This document shows positions 1 through 8,877 of a stretch of 64,000 nucleotides of DNA, piece by piece. The translations under genes and the position numbers were made by a program. The DNA comes from Methylomonas sp. ZR1. GTDB taxonomy: Bacteria; Pseudomonadota; Gammaproteobacteria; Methylococcales; Methylomonadaceae. Within the stretch, counting starts at the first letter, position 1; every line of letters begins with the position of its first letter. The notes under the pieces were generated by a model. It was not told the DNA's origin. It made no database searches and worked only from the letters and a program-made list of their open reading frames with translations. The DNA is taken from NCBI RefSeq assembly GCF_013141865.1, contig NZ_RCST01000001.1, positions 1,798,001 to 1,862,000 on the forward strand, in the 5' to 3' direction.

Positions 1-95
1 ATCTAAGTTTATTCAGACTTAAAACCCTCAGTAAACCATTAAGTATTATTCGGTTTTAAATATTAAATTAACTAACCATTTCCCAGGGGGATATT

Positions 96-431
96 ATGAA
101 AACGACCGTAGCGTTGATTACCAGCGCCTTATTAATTGCCAGCAGCGGCGTATTTGCCGAAGAACATGCTGCCGAATCGTTAAAACATGCCGAGCATGCG
201 GTAACCCACGGCAAAGCCGGCCATGCGGATCAATTGGTGGAGCATGCGGAAAAAGCCCTGGCTCACGTCGATAAAGCGGAAAGCGCCGCCACCGGAGAAG
301 CCAAAGCACACATCAGCGCAGGTAAAAAATCACTGGAAGAAACCATTGCGCATGGCAAACAAAACCATGCCGAAGTAGCCACCAAACATGCTGAAGAAGC
401 CGTAGGCCACTTCAAGGCAGGTAATGTTTAA
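96..431 (+). CDS. SmbP-like small periplasmic metal-binding protein
   Basis: A 111-residue exported protein. Residues 1-21 form a Sec signal peptide ending in VFA. The mature part is almost entirely alpha-helical in composition, with 12 histidines set in repeated HAE.A / H.GK units, the pattern of the SmbP four-helix metal-binding proteins known from ammonia oxidisers, which bind copper and other divalent metals. A strong ribosome site (CAGGGGG) lies about 7 nt before the ATG. It stands alone upstream of fae, with a hairpin terminator between them. Buffering of copper in the periplasm would fit a methanotroph with copper enzymes, but that role is inferred from composition and family only. Confidence 0.85.
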   Translation: MKTTVALITSALLIASSGVFAEEHAAESLKHAEHAVTHGKAGHADQLVEHAEKALAHVDKAESAATGEAKAHISAGKKSLEETIAHGKQNHAEVATKHAEEAVGHFKAGNV

Positions 432-469
432 ACTACCGTAACGCAATATATAACAGACAAAACGCAGCT

Positions 470-506
470 AATCGGTTATTCCGGATAAATCCCGGAATGG
501 CCGATT
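470..506 (+). terminator. Hairpin between smbP-like gene and fae
   Basis: AATCGGTTATTCCGG (470-484) pairs with CCGGAATGGCCGATT (492-506), giving a 15-bp stem with two G-U pairs and a 7-nt loop. It lies 39 nt after the smbP-like stop codon. There is no long T run, so efficiency is uncertain. A possible promoter for fae (TTGATA at 508, TATTAC at 530) follows directly. Confidence 0.55.
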
Positions 507-566
507 ATTGATATTCAATATTTCAAAAGTATTACTTACATATATTTGTAAAAAGGGACTATTAAA

Positions 567-1082
567 ATGGCAAAAATTACCAATTTGCGGGTTGGCGAAT
601 CCTTGGTCGGCGAAGGCAATGAAATCGCCCATATCGATTTAATTATCGGCCCACGCGGCTCAGCGGCGGAAACCGCTTTCGCGAATGCATTAACCAATAA
701 CAAAGACGGCTTTTCCACTTTATTGGCGGTGGTTGCACCCAATTTACTGGTCAAACCCGCCACCATTTTGTTCAACAAAGTCACTATCAAAGGCTCGAAA
801 CAAGCCGTACAAATTTTTGGACCTGCACAACGCGCGGTTGCGATTGCGGTAGCGGAATCGGTGGAAGAAGGCATCATTCCCGCCGACGAAGCCGACGATT
901 TGTTTATTTCCGTGGGTGTATTCATTCATTGGCTGGCGGAAGACGACGCCAAAATCGAAGAATACAACTACAAAGCCACCAAGGAAGCGATTGCCCGTGC
1001 AGTAGCCGGTTTCCCAACGGCGCAAGACGTAATCGCCGCGAAGAAAGACGCCAAACATCCTTTCGCAGCCAATAAGGTATAA
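567..1082 (+). CDS. fae: Formaldehyde-activating enzyme
   Basis: 171 residues, full length for Fae. The enzyme catalyses condensation of formaldehyde with tetrahydromethanopterin in the cytoplasm and is the entry step of the H4MPT-linked formaldehyde oxidation pathway of methylotrophs. The N-terminal block around NEIAHID carries the family's catalytic histidine (H22 here). The conserved [15 protein letters not shown] segment and the SVFIHW-like stretch (here [10 protein letters not shown]) are present. An AGGGA ribosome site precedes the ATG by about 9 nt. It appears monocistronic, with over 100 nt to the next gene. This is the strongest taxonomic marker in the window and points to a methylotroph. 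Confidence 0.98.
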   Translation: MAKITNLRVGESLVGEGNEIAHIDLIIGPRGSAAETAFANALTNNKDGFSTLLAVVAPNLLVKPATILFNKVTIKGSKQAVQIFGPAQRAVAIAVAESVEEGIIPADEADDLFISVGVFIHWLAEDDAKIEEYNYKATKEAIARAVAGFPTAQDVIAAKKDAKHPFAANKV

Positions 1083-1204
1083 GGCGGGTAATGACAGCAA
1101 TCAGCGGCTTTCTGGGGTTAGCAATACCCAGGCTTCGGTTATGCATAGTCAAGTCGCCAGCGAACGTTAACATGCCTGTAATTCAACCAAGCTAGGGTGC
1201 AAGC

Positions 1205-3316
1205 GTGCTGAATGTCTATCGCGTTATCCTCGGCATCACCCTGGTTTTAGGGATGCCATGCACCCAAGCCAGCCCCGGTCCGGAAGCTGCTACGGATCAG
1301 GTACGAGCCAGCCTGATTGCCTCTCATGCTGCCGTGCATCCTGGCGATGAGATCTTGATTGGCGTGCACCAGCAGATTATTCCGCATTGGCACACTTACT
1401 GGAAAAATCCTGGCGACTCCGGCCTGCCAACCAAAATTCAATACCAACTACCAACCGGCTGGTCGGTGGGTGAGATCCAATGGCCTACGCCCAGCAAAAT
1501 TGTACTGGGACCGGTCGTCAATTACGGCTATCACGATGCGGTCACACTACTCTCGCCGCTGCGGGTAGCCGAGGACGCGGAACCGGGTACAGCATGGCCC
1601 ATATCAGCGAAGGTGAAATGGTTGGTTTGCGAGGAGGCCTGCATTCCCCAGGAGGTGGAATTAGCAATCCAGTTGCCGGTGGTCGCCAAGGGCGTAGCGG
1701 TCGGGCCAACCCATCCTTTGATCACAGCCGCCCAAAATACCTGGCCTGTGGTATTACCCTGGCAAGCCAGCTTGCTTGAAGGTCCGGCCGGCACGCTCCG
1801 GTTACACCTGACTGGCGAGCAACTACATGCACTAGACCAGCACGCGCTGGCCTTCTACCCCGACCAATGGGGACCGATTTCCCATGCTGGCGAGCAAATA
1901 ACAAGCTTAGCCGACGATGGCCTGGACATCCGCTTGCCATCCGGCGACCAGCCATTACCCCCCGGACAAACACTAACCGGCGTACTGACGGTAGGCAGCG
2001 GCGACGCTTTGCGCGCTTATCAGATCAGTGCAGTGTGGCCTGGCACGGCAAATCCCGTCCAGGCCGCGCCGGCCAGCGCGTTGGCCGAGCAAACCTTGCC
2101 AACCGCCCTGTTACTGGCCTTGGCCGGTGGTTTGATATTGAATCTAATGCCTTGTGTATTTCCGGTATTGTCGTTAAAAGCCTTGGCATTAATAGAACAA
2201 GCCGCTCACGATCCCGGTAAAACGCGCAGACAGGGTTGGGCTTATCTGGCCGGGATATTGATTAGTTTCACCGCATTGGCCACTGTGTTGGTCGCGCTCA
2301 AAGCCGGAGGAGCTGGCATCGGCTGGGGTTTCCAGTTTCAGTCGCCGTGGTTCGTCACGATACTGGCCTACTTGATATTTGCGGTGGGCTTAAGCTTATC
2401 GGGAGTCTTCAATATCGGCACCGGCATCACCGGCTTGGGCCATAAACTGGCAACGCGGGACGGTTATGCCGGTAGTTTTTTCACTGGCGTGCTGGCCGCA
2501 GTCGTGGCCACCCCCTGCACCGCACCCTTCATGGGCGCAGCCATTGGCTTTGCCATCACCCAAGCGCCGGCGGCGATGATCGCCGTGTTCCTGAGTTTAG
2601 GCACCGGATTGGCCCTACCCTACTGGCTGCTTTGTCAGTGGCCGATACTCCAGCGCTGGCTACCCAAACCCGGGGCGTGGATGGAAACTCTGAAACAAGG
2701 GCTAGCCTTTCCGATGTACGCCACCGCTGCTTGGCTGATTTGGGTCCTCGCCCGACAGGCCGGCCCAGAAGCCGTAGCGGGTGCCTTGGGCGGCTGTGTG
2801 TTGGTTGCCCTTGCGGTCTGGTTATTGCAAATTAGCCGAAACGCCACCCAAATAAAGCGCCGCGTCATCCACACCAGCGCCGGCGTAACTTTACTGCTGG
2901 CCTTGCTGGCGGGCGAACTAGGCATCCAAACCTCGTCGCAAGCAAGCTATGCAACGGACAGCAACAATCAACACTGGCAAGCCTACAGCGCTGAAAAACT
3001 AGCCCAATTGCGCAGCGAAGGCAAACCGGTGTTCGTTAATTTCACCGCCGACTGGTGTATCACCTGTTTGGTTAATGAACGTGTTGCCTTGAGTAGCGAA
3101 GCGGTTCGCGGCGCGTTTCTCAACGCCGAGGTGACTTACCTGAAAGGCGACTGGACCAACCGCGATGCGGGTATCGCCAAGGTATTGAGCCAATTTGGTC
3201 GCAGCGGCGTGCCCCTGTATTTGTATTTCGGACCGGGAGCGCAGGAGGCGACGGTATTACCGCAAATCCTCACCCCCGATCTCGTTATCGGCGCCATTCA
3301 AGGCGCCCGTCTTTAA
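1205..3316 (+). CDS. DsbD/ScsB-like protein-disulfide reductase
   Basis: 703 residues with the three-domain DsbD plan. A signal peptide is followed by an N-terminal periplasmic domain with a cysteine pair (C142, C146 in CEEAC). A membrane part from about residue 300 has the paired motifs NLMPCVFP and ATPCTAPF. The C-terminal thioredoxin domain has WCITC (C618, C621). The family moves electrons from cytoplasmic thioredoxin across the inner membrane to periplasmic thiol proteins. The large N-terminal domain is closer to the ScsB (copper-tolerance) type than to classic DsbD. The start is GTG with a weak ribosome site. The next gene, a thioredoxin-like protein, begins 20 nt downstream and is the likely partner. 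Confidence 0.93.
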   Translation: MLNVYRVILGITLVLGMPCTQASPGPEAATDQVRASLIASHAAVHPGDEILIGVHQQIIPHWHTYWKNPGDSGLPTKIQYQLPTGWSVGEIQWPTPSKIVLGPVVNYGYHDAVTLLSPLRVAEDAEPGTAWPISAKVKWLVCEEACIPQEVELAIQLPVVAKGVAVGPTHPLITAAQNTWPVVLPWQASLLEGPAGTLRLHLTGEQLHALDQHALAFYPDQWGPISHAGEQITSLADDGLDIRLPSGDQPLPPGQTLTGVLTVGSGDALRAYQISAVWPGTANPVQAAPASALAEQTLPTALLLALAGGLILNLMPCVFPVLSLKALALIEQAAHDPGKTRRQGWAYLAGILISFTALATVLVALKAGGAGIGWGFQFQSPWFVTILAYLIFAVGLSLSGVFNIGTGITGLGHKLATRDGYAGSFFTGVLAAVVATPCTAPFMGAAIGFAITQAPAAMIAVFLSLGTGLALPYWLLCQWPILQRWLPKPGAWMETLKQGLAFPMYATAAWLIWVLARQAGPEAVAGALGGCVLVALAVWLLQISRNATQIKRRVIHTSAGVTLLLALLAGELGIQTSSQASYATDSNNQHWQAYSAEKLAQLRSEGKPVFVNFTADWCITCLVNERVALSSEAVRGAFLNAEVTYLKGDWTNRDAGIAKVLSQFGRSGVPLYLYFGPGAQEATVLPQILTPDLVIGAIQGARL

Positions 3317-3336
3317 CCATCAGCAATGGAGTATTT

Positions 3337-3954
3337 ATGATTTCTCAGCGTTTGTTCGGATTGATGACCCTTAGCTTAATGCTGTTAATGCCGGCCGCCG
3401 CCAAAGCAGAGCCAGTGGTAGGCCAGCCGGCACCGGCGTTTTCCGCGGCCGCAGCCGAAGGCGGCACCTTGAGTTTGGCAGCGCTGCGCGGCAAAACCGT
3501 GATTCTGGAATGGACCAATGCCGACTGTCCGTTTGTGCAAAAACATTACCAATCCGGCAATATTCCCAATTTACAAAAACAGGCCCAAAGTCAAAACATC
3601 GTCTGGTTGCAAATCATTTCTTCCGCGCCCGGCAAACAGGGCTTTGTCGACGCGGCAACCGCAAAAAAACTCAATCAAGAGCGTAACGCCACACCCGCCA
3701 ACACCCTGTTCGATGCGGACGGTGCCGTGGGTAAATTGTACGGTGCCACCAATACCCCGCATTTGTTCATCATCGATCCCAATGGCGTTCTGCTTTACAA
3801 AGGCGGCATAGACAGCATTGCCTCGGCAGACCAGGCCGACATCGCGACGGCTGAAAATTATATTTCTTCAGCACTAAAAGAACTGGCGGCCGGTAAACCC
3901 ATCAGCAAAGCCGTGACCAAACCTTACGGCTGTACCGTCAAATATGCCGGTTAA
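3337..3954 (+). CDS. Exported thioredoxin-like redoxin
   Basis: 205 residues with a signal peptide cut near AKA (residues 22-24) and an AhpC/TSA-type thioredoxin fold. The usual CXXC is replaced by a single peroxidatic-type cysteine (C64, in NADCPFVQ), and the cis-proline TPHLF segment is kept. A second cysteine lies near the C terminus (C199). Placed 20 nt after the DsbD-like gene, so probably co-transcribed and reduced by it. Peroxidase or thiol-repair function is inferred; the substrate is unknown. Confidence 0.88.
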   Translation: MISQRLFGLMTLSLMLLMPAAAKAEPVVGQPAPAFSAAAAEGGTLSLAALRGKTVILEWTNADCPFVQKHYQSGNIPNLQKQAQSQNIVWLQIISSAPGKQGFVDAATAKKLNQERNATPANTLFDADGAVGKLYGATNTPHLFIIDPNGVLLYKGGIDSIASADQADIATAENYISSALKELAAGKPISKAVTKPYGCTVKYAG

Positions 3955-4033
3955 TGCCTGCAGTAGCTGAAATTAGCTTTCATGAGTGGGACAGTGACGC
4001 AAAACCTTGTGTCGCTGTCCTAGTCACCGCCTT

Positions 4034-5284
4034 ATGAGCAGATTGCTGTTCGCCATGCTGATGCTGTTATCAGCTTGCGCTCCCCAAGAATATTTCCGTA
4101 CCAATATCAGTGTAAAACCTTGTCTAGCCAATGCCGGTGCGGATTGCAGCGCCGCCAATTTAGTCGTCAACCCGCAAGATGGTTACACCTTGGGTTTCGT
4201 GGAATTCGACGACGACGGCCGTTTCTACGATCAACGCCAAGCCGACGCATTGCTGAATAACTTACAAGCCAGTCAACAGCCGCAATATGTGGTGCTTTAT
4301 ACCCACGGCTGGCACCACAATGCCAAGGACAGCGATAACAACGTCCGCCGTTTCAAGGAAAGTTTGCGCGACATCAAACTGCGTAACCCACATTACCGGG
4401 TAGTCGGCATCTACTTGGGGTGGCGCGGCGAAACGGTGGAAACGCCCTGGCTGCGGGCTTTGACCTTTTGGGAGCGGCGGTCGGTAAGCGAACGCCTAGG
4501 ACAAAAGCAATTTCTAGATTTCTTGTTAAATGTCGAAGCTGTCGTCAAACACGACGCCAATCCGGATAACCGCTTGCTCACAATAGGCCACAGTCTGGGC
4601 GCGTCCGTGATGTTAAACGCCTTGCAACCGGTCTGGTTGCAACGCCTGCAACAGGAACGCGGCGACCAAGCCCGCTTCGGCGATCTGGTATTGCTGGTCA
4701 ATCCGGCAGTTGAAGCCCGCCGCTTTGCCGACCTGCGCGCCGCGGTTCGGCGAATTGCGGCAACGAATGGCCTTAAGCATGCCAACCCGCTGGTAGTGGT
4801 TGCCAGTTCGGAAGCCGATACCATCACCAAAAACATGTTTACCTATAGCCGGGCCGTGCCGGCCTGGTTCGAGTCGGTATTGGACCCGATTGAACAGGTG
4901 GATATACCGGGCGCTTCGCAATGGGATTTGGCCGCCACCGCCGTTGGGCATTTTCGCGGCTTTATTACCCATCGTTTGGAAGCGATAGATCCCGCACTGA
5001 AAACTCAAACCTGTCATCTCGATTCTGCCATAGCATCGAAGCCGACTGGATCAGACCGCAATATCGCTAGCGCTGCGGTGTTGCGAGTGGCGGACGGCTT
5101 GCAATTGCGTCCGGTAAAGGAGGCGTGGATGGCCGACCCATTATGGGTGGTGCAGACCGACAGATTTGTGCTGCCGAATCACGGTTTCATGGCACAAAAG
5201 CCGTTCTGGTGTTTTATCGAAGCTGCTTTGAGTCTTGCTGTTAGCCGTAGTCCGACGTTGGCACGAAATCAAGCACCTTTCTAG
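4034..5284 (+). CDS. Alpha/beta-hydrolase lipoprotein
   Basis: 416 residues from the ATG at 4034. An in-frame TTG at 4007 would put a Cys/Arg-rich extension before the signal, so the ATG is preferred. The lipobox LLSAC puts the acylated cysteine at position 15. The hydrolase core shows YTHGW (residues 89-93, oxyanion side) and the nucleophile elbow GHSLGAS with S187. Probably an envelope-anchored serine esterase or lipase of unknown substrate. It stands alone between the redoxin and a GNAT gene. Confidence 0.85.
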   Translation: MSRLLFAMLMLLSACAPQEYFRTNISVKPCLANAGADCSAANLVVNPQDGYTLGFVEFDDDGRFYDQRQADALLNNLQASQQPQYVVLYTHGWHHNAKDSDNNVRRFKESLRDIKLRNPHYRVVGIYLGWRGETVETPWLRALTFWERRSVSERLGQKQFLDFLLNVEAVVKHDANPDNRLLTIGHSLGASVMLNALQPVWLQRLQQERGDQARFGDLVLLVNPAVEARRFADLRAAVRRIAATNGLKHANPLVVVASSEADTITKNMFTYSRAVPAWFESVLDPIEQVDIPGASQWDLAATAVGHFRGFITHRLEAIDPALKTQTCHLDSAIASKPTGSDRNIASAAVLRVADGLQLRPVKEAWMADPLWVVQTDRFVLPNHGFMAQKPFWCFIEAALSLAVSRSPTLARNQAPF

Positions 5285-5367
5285 AGCCCGCCGAGAATAT
5301 TTTGTTGTAGGGTATATGCACCCCACTTACGGTATGTTTTAGCTAATAGATAGGTTGAGTTAAATAG

Positions 5368-5853
5368 ATGATTCTCACGAACAGGTTAGAAATCAGAAGT
5401 TTTGAAGAGGCTGACAGAGAAAAACTAATGTCAATGCTTCAAGATCCTGTTTTTATGGCGTATTCCGATTCCGGAGCCTTTAGTGCTGATGCCGCCGCAA
5501 TCAGGTTTGGCAATATTCTCGACAACTCGAAATTAGGATTGGGCAAAAAGGCTTTAGTTTTAAAGGACAAAAACGAAATTATTGGTTATTGCGGAATCGA
5601 GCCATTCGAACTTGATGGAAAGCGTGAATTAGAACTTGGTTATCGCCTGCTTGAATCATATCGCAATACCGGGTTTGCAACTGAAGCGGCGCAGGCTGTA
5701 ATTTCTGCGTTTACAGGGACTAAATTGTTCGCCTATGTTGAACCAGGCAATATTCACTCGATTAGAGTTTTACTTAAACTGGGATTTGAAAAATTGGGCT
5801 TGAGACAAATCAAAGACAAATCATGCCTGCTTTTTCTATATTCCCGAGACTGA
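5368..5853 (+). CDS. GNAT-family N-acetyltransferase (RimJ/RimL type)
   Basis: 161 residues. It opens with the TNRLEIRSF strand typical of RimJ/RimL-like acetyltransferases and has the acetyl-CoA-binding region LGYRLLESYRNTGFATEA in the middle. The C-terminal part NIHSIRVLLKLGFEKLG matches the last strand and helix of the fold. The likely role is acetyl transfer to an amino group of a protein or small molecule; the substrate cannot be told. The gene is visibly AT-richer than the genes on both sides, a hint of recent acquisition. Confidence 0.87.
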   Translation: MILTNRLEIRSFEEADREKLMSMLQDPVFMAYSDSGAFSADAAAIRFGNILDNSKLGLGKKALVLKDKNEIIGYCGIEPFELDGKRELELGYRLLESYRNTGFATEAAQAVISAFTGTKLFAYVEPGNIHSIRVLLKLGFEKLGLRQIKDKSCLLFLYSRD

Positions 5854-6022
5854 TCGCAGGCGTCGTAGACTCGTTCATTCAGACATTTTGGCTATGCACA
5901 CAAAGACAAGGCCCTGCTTCAGCTTTGGCGGGCAACTGTCGTGCCGTTGACGGGGGAATGTCGTCACGGAACAGGCTAAGCAAGCGCTAGACTGAAGGCC
6001 AGTGATAAAAAAGGAGTTCCAA

Positions 6023-6496
6023 ATGCTTATACAAAAACTGAGATTGCAACACGGCTGGTCGCAACAACAACTGGCCGATTTAAGCGGCATCAGCGTCCGC
6101 ACCATTCAACGCATCGAGCGCGGACAAACGGCAAGCGTGGAATCCCTGAAGTCACTGGCGGCGGTCTTTGAGATCGATTTTTCACAGTTAAATTCGGAGT
6201 CGGACATGAACGGCACTTTAAGTCAGGGCATTAGTAAAGAAGAAATTCTCGCGCTGGAACACGTGCGCAAATTGCGGCGGTTTTATACGCATTTGCTGCA
6301 ATATCTGGTCGTCATCGGCGCTTTGGCGATCTTGAATCTGGTGCAAACCCCGCGCCATCTCTGGGTGATCTGGCCGGCGTTGGGCTGGGGTGTAGGCCTG
6401 TTGATTCATGCCTCGTCGGTATTCGACATCCTGCCGTTCTTTGGTGCGGAGTGGGAGAAAAAACAAGTGGAGAAGCGTTTGGGGCGGTCGCTGTAA
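6023..6496 (+). CDS. XRE-family regulator with 2TM membrane domain
   Basis: 157 residues from the ATG at 6023, chosen because AAGGAG lies 7-12 nt before it; a GTG at 6002 lies upstream of that site. Residues 1-60 form a helix-turn-helix of the Cro/C1 type (WSQQQLADLSGISVRTIQRIE). Residues about 75-157 are a 2TM domain with two hydrophobic helices (YLVVIGALAILNLV and WVIWPALGWGVGLLI). Membrane-tethered regulators of this design are common, but their targets are usually unknown. It converges on the PhyH-type gene. Confidence 0.88.
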   Translation: MLIQKLRLQHGWSQQQLADLSGISVRTIQRIERGQTASVESLKSLAAVFEIDFSQLNSESDMNGTLSQGISKEEILALEHVRKLRRFYTHLLQYLVVIGALAILNLVQTPRHLWVIWPALGWGVGLLIHASSVFDILPFFGAEWEKKQVEKRLGRSL

Positions 6497-6510
6497 TTTG
6501 CCAAGACTCG

Positions 6511-6531
6511 GAGGCGTCGATCCGGCGCCTC
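6511..6531. terminator. Hairpin between convergent genes
   Basis: GAGGCG and CGCCTC, separated by 9 nt and followed by TTT, lie between the stop codons of the convergent regulator and PhyH-type genes. Probably a weak shared terminator. Confidence 0.4.
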
Positions 6532-6564
6532 TTTAACGCCTGTAGAAGTATCTCCAAATCTATT

Positions 6565-7365
6565 TCAACCAAGACCTTCCGCGGTTTGCCAGGCCCGTCG
6601 ATACCAGTCGTGATTTGCCAAGTGGCCCATCTCTGCCTGATCAGGCAATACGGCTTTGTTTAGAAACGCTGCCGTAAACGGGTGGTAGTTGCCGACACAT
6701 ATATCAAAGGCCAGCCGCGCCGAATTGCTTTGGTAATGGCCGCGATGCAACATTTGCGCATCGAACAATAACGCATCGCCCGGCTGCAAATCGATGAACA
6801 CGCTGCCTGGCAAATCTTCGTGTTTTTGATGGCCATTCAATTCAAAGCGCACTTCGCGTTCCAGATGGTTGTCCCAGCGGCGATGGCTGCCGGGTACTAC
6901 GGCCATGCCGCACTCGGACAACAGCGGCACCCGCAGATGCAGTGCCAACAAACTGCCTTGCTCGCTTTGCTGCGCCTCGTCTGTGACCGTGCTGTATTGC
7001 AGGTCCCGGTGCCAATAAGGCAATTGCTCGCGGTCCAGCGGATTGAAAAACAATTGGCTATTATGAAAATGCAGTTCGTCGCCGAATAAACCCGTCAGCC
7101 AACCGGTAATCGCTGGCTGGGTGATCCAAGCAAATAAAGCCAGACGTTCCGCGGCCTGTGCCTTGAAATACCGGCTATCGGTCAGGCTGTGCATGTTCAA
7201 CAGGCGATTGGCGCGGATTAAGTCGCCATTTTCCGCCGCCCATTGCCGATGTATCCGTTCGACCATGGCCTGTAATTCCGCCATGGCTTCCGGGCAAAAT
7301 AACTGCCTGGCGATTAGATAGCCTTGAGTTTGGTAGGTATCGAGATCGGGTAAATTGTGGGTCAT
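6565..7365 (-). CDS. Phytanoyl-CoA dioxygenase family protein
   Basis: 266 residues. Fe(II)/2-oxoglutarate oxygenase of the PhyH type. The iron ligands are H119 and D121 (YWHRD) and H207 (MLHRG); the 2-oxoglutarate-binding arginine is probably R217 in NSARLAF. The family hydroxylates small organic molecules or lipids, and bacterial members act on diverse substrates, including in compatible-solute and natural-product pathways. No neighbour names the substrate. Transcribed alone and convergent with the XRE regulator. Confidence 0.9.
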   Translation of the reverse strand: MTHNLPDLDTYQTQGYLIARQLFCPEAMAELQAMVERIHRQWAAENGDLIRANRLLNMHSLTDSRYFKAQAAERLALFAWITQPAITGWLTGLFGDELHFHNSQLFFNPLDREQLPYWHRDLQYSTVTDEAQQSEQGSLLALHLRVPLLSECGMAVVPGSHRRWDNHLEREVRFELNGHQKHEDLPGSVFIDLQPGDALLFDAQMLHRGHYQSNSARLAFDICVGNYHPFTAAFLNKAVLPDQAEMGHLANHDWYRRAWQTAEGLG

Positions 7366-7434
7366 GCGCGGCGATAGCCCAGGTCAAAAGGCCTACAGTA
7401 TGCAGCTTAGGCCGGCTATGTGCCAACGCCCCTA

Positions 7435-8016
7435 CTATTTTGGTCTGGCATCTCCGGGATACCAAAACTGGCTGTGGCATTGCTCGCAGGCTTGTTCGAC
7501 TTCGCCGCCGGCTTTTTCCAGTTCCTCGACGTTTTTGGCTCCTATCGCCACCAGTAAACCTTGCGCCGCGCTTTGCAGGCTTTGCGCGCGTTTTACAAAT
7601 TCCTGACGATGTTCGGTAATCAAGGTTTTGATCGCAGCAGGTGTCAGTTCCGCGCCACCGCTCGAGGTGACGGCATTGGCAGCGGCGATGGGCCGATCTT
7701 CGATCAACAACAGATTCGCGGCTTCAGTCACGGCCAGGGCGTGTTGCCTTAGCAATCGCCAGTCTTCATCGGTTCGCGGTTGGCGTTCTTCAGTGCCGCT
7801 GGCCGTGCTGACGGAGGATACCGAGTTCCAGACAAAATCGATATTCGGATCGATAATCGAGGTCATGATCTCTTGCAGCGTTGCCACCGGTTTGAAAGGA
7901 ATAGGCGGCGCAGCAGGTTCGGTAGTGGTCGGGTTACAGGCCATCAATAGGCTTAAAGACGCCATGCTGCCGACAAGCAGTTTTAAACGTGAATTAAATT
8001 GTTTGAACATCGGCAA
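7435..8016 (-). CDS. Cytochrome c'-like monohaem lipoprotein
   Basis: 193 residues. Lipoprotein signal with LLMAC, then an Ala/Pro linker and a helix-rich body. The haem site CEQCH (C177, C180, H181) sits 13 residues from the C terminus, as in class II (cytochrome c') proteins. The family's roles include NO or small-ligand binding and electron transfer. The C-terminal extension QFWYPGD after CXXCH is shared with a group of envelope cytochromes in Proteobacteria. The specific partner is unknown. Confidence 0.85.
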   Translation of the reverse strand: MPMFKQFNSRLKLLVGSMASLSLLMACNPTTTEPAAPPIPFKPVATLQEIMTSIIDPNIDFVWNSVSSVSTASGTEERQPRTDEDWRLLRQHALAVTEAANLLLIEDRPIAAANAVTSSGGAELTPAAIKTLITEHRQEFVKRAQSLQSAAQGLLVAIGAKNVEELEKAGGEVEQACEQCHSQFWYPGDARPK

Positions 8017-8109
8017 TCCTGTTGCGAATAAAGAAGACGTCGGCTCTGCCGGTGTCGGATCTTATGATTTATCAAAAGTTGATTTCTTTAATTTTCAATG
8101 AGATGCAGA

Positions 8110-8148
8110 AATTATGAGATTCTGATTTTCGTAAAAAATCTCATAATT
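8110..8148. repeat. 12-bp inverted repeat, AT-rich
   Basis: AATTATGAGATT (8110-8121) and its exact reverse complement (8137-8148) are separated by 15 nt. A 15-bp version of the second arm (8136-8150) recurs inverted at 8802-8816, just before the start of the P-loop gene, so the two copies face each other around that gene. Confidence 0.7.
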
Positions 8149-8219
8149 AAAGGTAAAAACTTAACGAAATCTCACAATTTGTGAAATCCTGAAAGGCAAG
8201 TCCAGGCCAGATTTTGAAC

Positions 8220-8270
8220 GATCGCAGTCGGCCAGTTTGCGTCATTCTTAAGCGCCTTGTTATATGCAAT
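8220..8270 (-). other. Integron attC-like half site
   Basis: Read on the minus strand just after the P-loop gene stop, the sequence runs ATATAACAAGGCGCTTAAG and then AATGACGCAAACTGG. The first block has the R''-L'' layout (YAAC, then AAGGCGCTTAAG) seen at the start of many attC recombination sites, immediately 3' of a cassette gene. A matching R' core (GTTRRRY) was not found at the other end, so this is at most a truncated site. Confidence 0.4.
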
Positions 8271-8271
8271 T

Positions 8272-8802
8272 TCACACGCCCAATTTTTCTACTAATTTTG
8301 TAAACGAAGCCTCGATATGTTGACCTGCTGTATCGATTTTAACTACTTCGGTTTTCCATGGTTCATAGTGACGATTTTGTACCTGCTGCCAATCTGGGAG
8401 CTTTAAATTGGCCACTTCGCTTTCACGTGAATTGACTCTGAATTCATGTTCCACACTATCTGAGCAGCTAACTTCGATGTTAACAAACTTTGCTCCAACA
8501 CTTTCCGCTACTGCCTGCCATTCATTTCGGGTCAGTTCAATAGGGTTACACGAATCCGAAATACAGCTAACACCAAGCTCTAGATTGTCTCGAATAATTC
8601 TGTAGCTAAATCTATAACCCTCGCCCTCGACTTTGAAGTTACATAGGTCTCTAAGTCCTTGTTCTACAGTATCGACCCGTACATACATTGAGCTTGTTTT
8701 AGCTGCTAGTAGCTTTGCAAGCGTAGATTTCCCCGACGCAGGGAGACCAGAAAAAATGTATAAAGTAGGAGTATTCAAAGCAACATCCTTTCCAAAGTTC
8801 AT
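8272..8802 (-). CDS. P-loop NTPase / kinase-like protein
   Basis: 176 residues. Walker A GLPASGKST (residues 19-27) follows a short N-terminal strand, as in the AAA_33 / zeta-toxin-like small kinases that phosphorylate a small molecule, tRNA or antibiotic. The lid region has FRVNSRESEVANLKLPDW. The substrate is unknown. Visibly AT-richer than its neighbours, followed by an attC-like half site and enclosed by 15-bp inverted repeats, it looks like a captured cassette gene. Confidence 0.85.
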   Translation of the reverse strand: MNFGKDVALNTPTLYIFSGLPASGKSTLAKLLAAKTSSMYVRVDTVEQGLRDLCNFKVEGEGYRFSYRIIRDNLELGVSCISDSCNPIELTRNEWQAVAESVGAKFVNIEVSCSDSVEHEFRVNSRESEVANLKLPDWQQVQNRHYEPWKTEVVKIDTAGQHIEASFTKLVEKLGV

Positions 8803-8816
8803 TAATTATGAGATTT
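8802..8816. repeat. 15-bp inverted repeat partner
   Basis: TTAATTATGAGATTT, an exact reverse complement of 8136-8150. The pair encloses about 650 bp holding the P-loop gene and the attC-like half site. It overlaps the start codon region of that gene, so it may also serve as its operator. Confidence 0.65.
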
Positions 8817-8877
8817 CATATCAACAATTCTGAGACTCGATAGCCGGGCGTCCTTACACTGAAGTTGGATGAAGACG

